Assembly: GCA_036374995.1 (NCBI GenBank)
Contig: DASUSS010000108.1
Coordinates: forward strand, 1-64,000
Direction of reading: 5' to 3'
DNA from: SH-MAG3 sp036374995
GTDB lineage: Bacteria; Gemmatimonadota; Gemmatimonadetes; Longimicrobiales; RSA9
Length of the DNA: 64,000 nt
Shown: one piece after another, positions 61,011 through 64,000 of the stretch
How positions within the stretch are numbered: the first letter of the stretch is position 1
Layout: each line of letters opens with the position of its first letter
Position numbers and translations under genes: made by a program
The notes under the pieces: generated by a model
Told to the model about the DNA's origin: nothing
The model's database searches: none
Seen by the model: the letters and a program-made list of their open reading frames with translations, nothing else

Positions 61011-62068
61011 CAGACGGCGCCGTACATCTCCTTCTTGAACACCGCAATCGCGCCGATCAGCCCCGCGGTGCCGGGCAGCTGCGCCGACACGATCTGACAG
61101 GCCTCCTGCGCGCTCTTGAACGCGCGACGGCGAACCTCCGCCCGCAGCGGCGCGAACAGATGCTCGCCGGCCCGCGTGACGCCGCCCGCAATCACGATCA
61201 TCTCCGGATTGAGAATGTTGATGATGCTCGCAATGCCCGCACCCAGGAACTTCGCCGTCTCGCGCATCACGTCGTTCGCATACGGGTCACCGAGGACCAC
61301 GCCCTCGTAGACCGTTGCTGCCGTGATGTCCTCCAGCTTGCCGTTCACCAGCGCCGGCAGCAGCGACTCCGCTCCCGCCTCGATCCCCTCCACGGCGCGC
61401 AGCGCGATCGCCGGGCCGCTCGCATACGCCTCCAGACAACCGTAATTGCCGCACTTGCACTTCCGGCCGTTCGCCTCGATCGTCATGTGGCCGATCTCGC
61501 CGGCCGCATCGCTCACGCCGTGGAAGATCTCGCCGTTCAGCACGATCCCGCCGCCGATGCCGGTGCCCAGCGTGAAGCCGACCAGCGTGTCGACGTTGCG
61601 CGCCGAGCCCAGCCACCACTCGCCGTACGTCGCGCAGTTCGCATCGTTGTCGAGCGTCGCGGGCAGCCCGACCGCATTCGAGATCAGGTCGCGCAGCGGA
61701 AAATTGCGCCAGCCGAGGTTCGGCGTGTTGATCACCGTGCCGGTTTCCCGATTCAGCGGACCGGGCGAGCCGATGCCGACGCCGCCGAAATCCGTGCGGC
61801 TGCCGCCATGCTCCGCGATGACTTCCGCCATCGACTCCTCGATCAGGCCGACGATCCGATCGACCACGAACTTCGCGCCGCGCTGCGCCTCCGTCGGCAC
61901 GCTGCGGCAGCCCAGCACCACGCCGGTCCCACCGTCGATCGGCAGAACGCCGACCACGATGTTCGTCCCGCCGAGATCGACGCCCACCACCCATTTCTTG
62001 TTCTCGGGTGTGGCGGTACCAGGACCGTTTCGCCCTGCCGAAACCGCAGGAGCTCTGTTAGCTTTCAC
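61010..62068 (-). CDS. ROK-family glucokinase
   Basis: ROK kinases phosphorylate glucose or other hexoses with ATP. The P-loop-like VVGVDLGGTNIVVG, GIGSPGPLN, the catalytic Asp in LDNDANCATYGEWWLG, GTGIGGGIVLNGEIF, and the ROK zinc motif KCKCGNYGCLEAY are all present. The zinc site and lack of a DNA-binding domain favour a kinase, not a repressor. The start is doubtful: GTG 62068 adds about 26 residues before the conserved part, while GTG 61990 or 61987 start right at it. It leads the operon into pfkB and the switch genes. Confidence 0.93.
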   Translation of the reverse strand: MKANRAPAVSAGRNGPGTATPENKKWVVGVDLGGTNIVVGVLPIDGGTGVVLGCRSVPTEAQRGAKFVVDRIVGLIEESMAEVIAEHGGSRTDFGGVGIGSPGPLNRETGTVINTPNLGWRNFPLRDLISNAVGLPATLDNDANCATYGEWWLGSARNVDTLVGFTLGTGIGGGIVLNGEIFHGVSDAAGEIGHMTIEANGRKCKCGNYGCLEAYASGPAIALRAVEGIEAGAESLLPALVNGKLEDITAATVYEGVVLGDPYANDVMRETAKFLGAGIASIINILNPEMIVIAGGVTRAGEHLFAPLRAEVRRRAFKSAQEACQIVSAQLPGTAGLIGAIAVFKKEMYGAV

Positions 62069-62070
62069 GA

Positions 62071-62907
62071 ATGCGTCTCTCGGTCATTGTGACGACCTAC
62101 AACCAGCCCGAATGGCTGGACCTCGTCCTCTGCGGATACGCGGTTCAGGAGTTCCGCGACTTCGAGCTGATCGTGGCCGACGACGGCTCCGATCAGCGTA
62201 CGGCCGAGGTCATCGAGCGGGCCCGCCCCGACAGCGCCGTGCCGATCCTTCACATCTGGCACGAGGACCATGGCTTCCGCAAGTGCGAGATCCTGAACAA
62301 GGCGATTCTCGCAGCCTCCGGCGACATCCTGCTGTTCACCGACGGCGACTGCATTCCGCGCCGGGATTTCCTGAGCGTGCACGACCGTCTCCTGGTGCCG
62401 GGCAGGTTCCTGTCCGGTGGGTATGCGAAGTTGCCGGAGCACGTGAGTCGCGCGATTTCGCGGGAGGACGTCGCGAGCGGCCGCGTCACGGATTACCGGT
62501 GGCTGCGACGCCGGGGCGCCGGTTCGACGCGTGCCCTCCTGCGGCTGCGCGTGCCGGCCGCCATCGCCGGCGTCCTGGATCTGGCCACGCCGACGCGGCC
62601 CTCGTTCAACGGACACAACGCTTCCGCGTGGCGCGAGGACATCCTGCGCGTGAACGGCTTCGATGAGCGCATGGGCTGGGGCGGTCTCGACCGCGAGCTG
62701 GGCGAGCGCCTCGAGAATGCGGGTGTCCGCGGACTCCAGGTGCGGCACCGCGCTCACGTCGTGCATCTGCATCACGCGCGCGGGTACAGGAAACCGGACG
62801 TGGTCCGCGCGAACCGCGCGATCCGTGATGAGACCGCGCGGTCGAGGCGCGTCCGTACGCCCGTCGGTCTGGACCGACACACCTCCGTCGATTCCGCCAT
62901 TTCGTGA
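62071..62907 (+). CDS. Family 2 glycosyltransferase (galactosyltransferase-like C-terminus)
   Basis: 278 residues, cytoplasmic, no membrane helix. The GT-A start MRLSVIVTTYNQPEWLDLVL, the LIVADDGSDQRT nucleotide site and the DXD-like FTDGDCIPRRDF are the catalytic motifs. Near the end FNGHNASAWREDILRVNGFDERMGWGGLDRELGERL is the galactosyltransferase-type (GT_7C) block that binds metal and acceptor. It probably adds a sugar to a polysaccharide or lipid. It starts 2 nt from the divergent ROK start and overlaps the next glycosyltransferase gene (GTGA). Confidence 0.9.
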   Translation: MRLSVIVTTYNQPEWLDLVLCGYAVQEFRDFELIVADDGSDQRTAEVIERARPDSAVPILHIWHEDHGFRKCEILNKAILAASGDILLFTDGDCIPRRDFLSVHDRLLVPGRFLSGGYAKLPEHVSRAISREDVASGRVTDYRWLRRRGAGSTRALLRLRVPAAIAGVLDLATPTRPSFNGHNASAWREDILRVNGFDERMGWGGLDRELGERLENAGVRGLQVRHRAHVVHLHHARGYRKPDVVRANRAIRDETARSRRVRTPVGLDRHTSVDSAIS

Positions 62908-64000
62908 ATCCGGCCGGCACGGCAGCGACCGTCCTCATCTTCCGCAAGCGACTGCTGCCCTGGTCGGAGACGTTCATCGCCGCGCAGGGTCGAGCGCTTC
63001 GTCGCTGGCGTCCCGTATTCGTCGGCTATGCCGCCGACCGCAGTGGCATCGGTTACATCGAGGGCTGTGAGCGAGTCCTGCTCTCCGAGTACGGCGCGCT
63101 GCCGGGTATCGGGAAAGCACTGCTCAAGCTGACCGGCCGGCCGCCGCGCTCGTTTCTGCGCGCTCTCGAGCGCACGCAGCCGCGGCTCGTGCACGCGCAC
63201 TTCGGGACGGGTATCACACCCGCGGCCGCGATCGCCGAAGCGCTCCGCGTCCCGCTCATCGTCACGTTCCACGGCCACGACATTGCCACCGCGCCGCGCA
63301 CGGCACGGGATGCCGAGCGCCGCGCGCGCAGCTTCGCCCGCATCGAGCGCGCGATCGCGGTGTCGGAGTTCATCGCGGATCGTCTGCACGCGGCGGGCTG
63401 TCCGCCCGGGAAGATCGTGGTGCACCGGATCGGCGTCGACACGGACCGGTTCGCGCCCGCGGCGGCGGAGGCAGCCGGCGCGACGGTGCTGTTCGTCGGC
63501 CGGCTCGTGCCGAAGAAGGGCCTCGCTCATCTGCTGCGTGCCTTTCCAGCAGTGCAGCGCCGCGTTCCGGAAGCGGCACTCGTCATCGTGGGTGACGGCC
63601 CGCTGCGCGGCGAGCTCGAGGCGCTCGCTCGCGAGCTGGATGTGAACGCGACGTTCACCGGCGTGCGCACGCCTGCGGAGATCCTGGAGCACATGCGCCG
63701 TGCCGCGCTGCTCGCGGCACCGAGCATCGTGACGGACAGCGGCGATGCGGAAGGCCTGCCGATCACGATCATGGAAGCGATCGCGTGCGGCCTGCCCGTA
63801 GTCGCGTCGCCGTCCGGCGGCAGCGCGGAAGGCGTGCGCGACGGCGTCACCGGCTTTCTCGTCCCGGCCGGCGACGAGGAGGCGCTCGGACTCCGCATTG
63901 CCGACCTGCTCGAGGACGCATCGCTGCGCGCGCGCATGGGAGCCGCCGCACGCGCGCTCGCAGTGGAGGAGTTCTCGCTGGCACGGCAGACGGAAGCGCT
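62904..64000 (+). CDS. GT4-family glycosyltransferase (cut by window end)
   Basis: 365 complete codons are visible and the gene runs off the window without a stop. The GTG at 62904 overlaps the previous stop. The GT-B fold is clear: an N-terminal domain with LLPWSETFIAAQGRAL and VHAHFGTGITPAAA, VTFHGHDIATA, a linker IGVDTDRFAP, then the donor-binding domain with VLFVGRLVPKKGLAHLLRAF, ALVIVGDGPLRGEL and the nucleotide-sugar motif DAEGLPITIMEAIACGLPVVAS, with the catalytic/binding EAIACG. About 15-40 residues should be missing. It forms a pair with the GT2 gene, a probable surface polysaccharide unit. Confidence 0.92.
   Translation, partial: MNPAGTAATVLIFRKRLLPWSETFIAAQGRALRRWRPVFVGYAADRSGIGYIEGCERVLLSEYGALPGIGKALLKLTGRPPRSFLRALERTQPRLVHAHFGTGITPAAAIAEALRVPLIVTFHGHDIATAPRTARDAERRARSFARIERAIAVSEFIADRLHAAGCPPGKIVVHRIGVDTDRFAPAAAEAAGATVLFVGRLVPKKGLAHLLRAFPAVQRRVPEAALVIVGDGPLRGELEALARELDVNATFTGVRTPAEILEHMRRAALLAAPSIVTDSGDAEGLPITIMEAIACGLPVVASPSGGSAEGVRDGVTGFLVPAGDEEALGLRIADLLEDASLRARMGAAARALAVEEFSLARQTEA

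Noticed and set aside
61010..62068. ROK protein as a transcriptional repressor
   Set aside because: It lacks an N-terminal helix-turn-helix and carries full kinase motifs.

Overview
The window is very GC-rich and densely packed. Genes commonly overlap by 1-20 nt, and GTG and TTG starts are frequent. It carries no rRNA, tRNA, transposase, integrase, CRISPR array or phage gene that I can see, so it looks like ordinary chromosome. The gene mix (an ECF operon with a zinc-finger anti-sigma factor, many Sec or lipoprotein-signal proteins of unknown function, a UbiE/MenG-type methyltransferase, a YpdA-type reductase, and a GlgE glucan operon) fits a soil bacterium of a phylum such as Gemmatimonadota. 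That placement is inference; no 16S gene is present.

Layout. 0-10.7 kb: an S41 protease (+), then a long minus-strand run: alpha/beta hydrolase, glmM, glmS, dtd, maf, glpK, a YfiM-like protein, a zinc-ribbon protein and ltaE. 10.8-18.3 kb (+): a Cys/Met-metabolism PLP enzyme, a D-aminoacylase-like amidohydrolase, an M48 protease, and overlapping purD-mutM-short uvrC-like genes. 18.3-21.5 kb (-): a cupredoxin lipoprotein, an ICMT-like methyltransferase, and ubiA-ubiX-phosphoesterase. 21.7-38.0 kb (+): a seven-gene alpha-glucan/trehalose operon, glgE, treS-maltokinase fusion, malQ, glgB, treZ, a GH57/DUF3536 protein and treY. 38.0-42.0 kb: TPR protein, lipoprotein, sigma-54 activator with a pseudo-receiver domain, and a DUF4382-like lipoprotein. 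42.2-43.0 kb: ubiE/menG with a tandemly repeated tail. 43.3-47.0 kb (+): sigma factor, anti-sigma factor, membrane protein, adhesin-like protein and a small membrane peptide. 47.1-56.3 kb (-): SAM hydrolase family, mrp, nifU-like, P5C dehydrogenase, ypdA, a second PLP enzyme, and a sugar nucleotidyltransferase/mutase fusion whose mutase half looks dead. 56.5-62.1 kb: an unknown gene, then a minus-strand operon of ROK kinase, PfkB kinase, STAS-HATPase, STAS-like protein and histidine kinase. 62.1-64.0 kb (+): two glycosyltransferases, the last cut by the window edge.

How the genes work together. The glucan operon holds a complete GlgE route: TreS makes maltose from trehalose, its fused kinase makes maltose-1-phosphate, GlgE polymerises it and GlgB branches it. 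TreY and TreZ run the reverse direction, from glucan to trehalose. The 57-60 kb genes look like a stress-signalling partner-switch module joined to two sugar kinases.

The most unusual DNA-level feature is a set of long inverted repeats with big loops in intergenic spaces (1.7, 14.7, 43.1 and 47.0 kb), and repeats that copy the 3' ends of genes including the stop codon (13.5, 42.2 and 47.0 kb).
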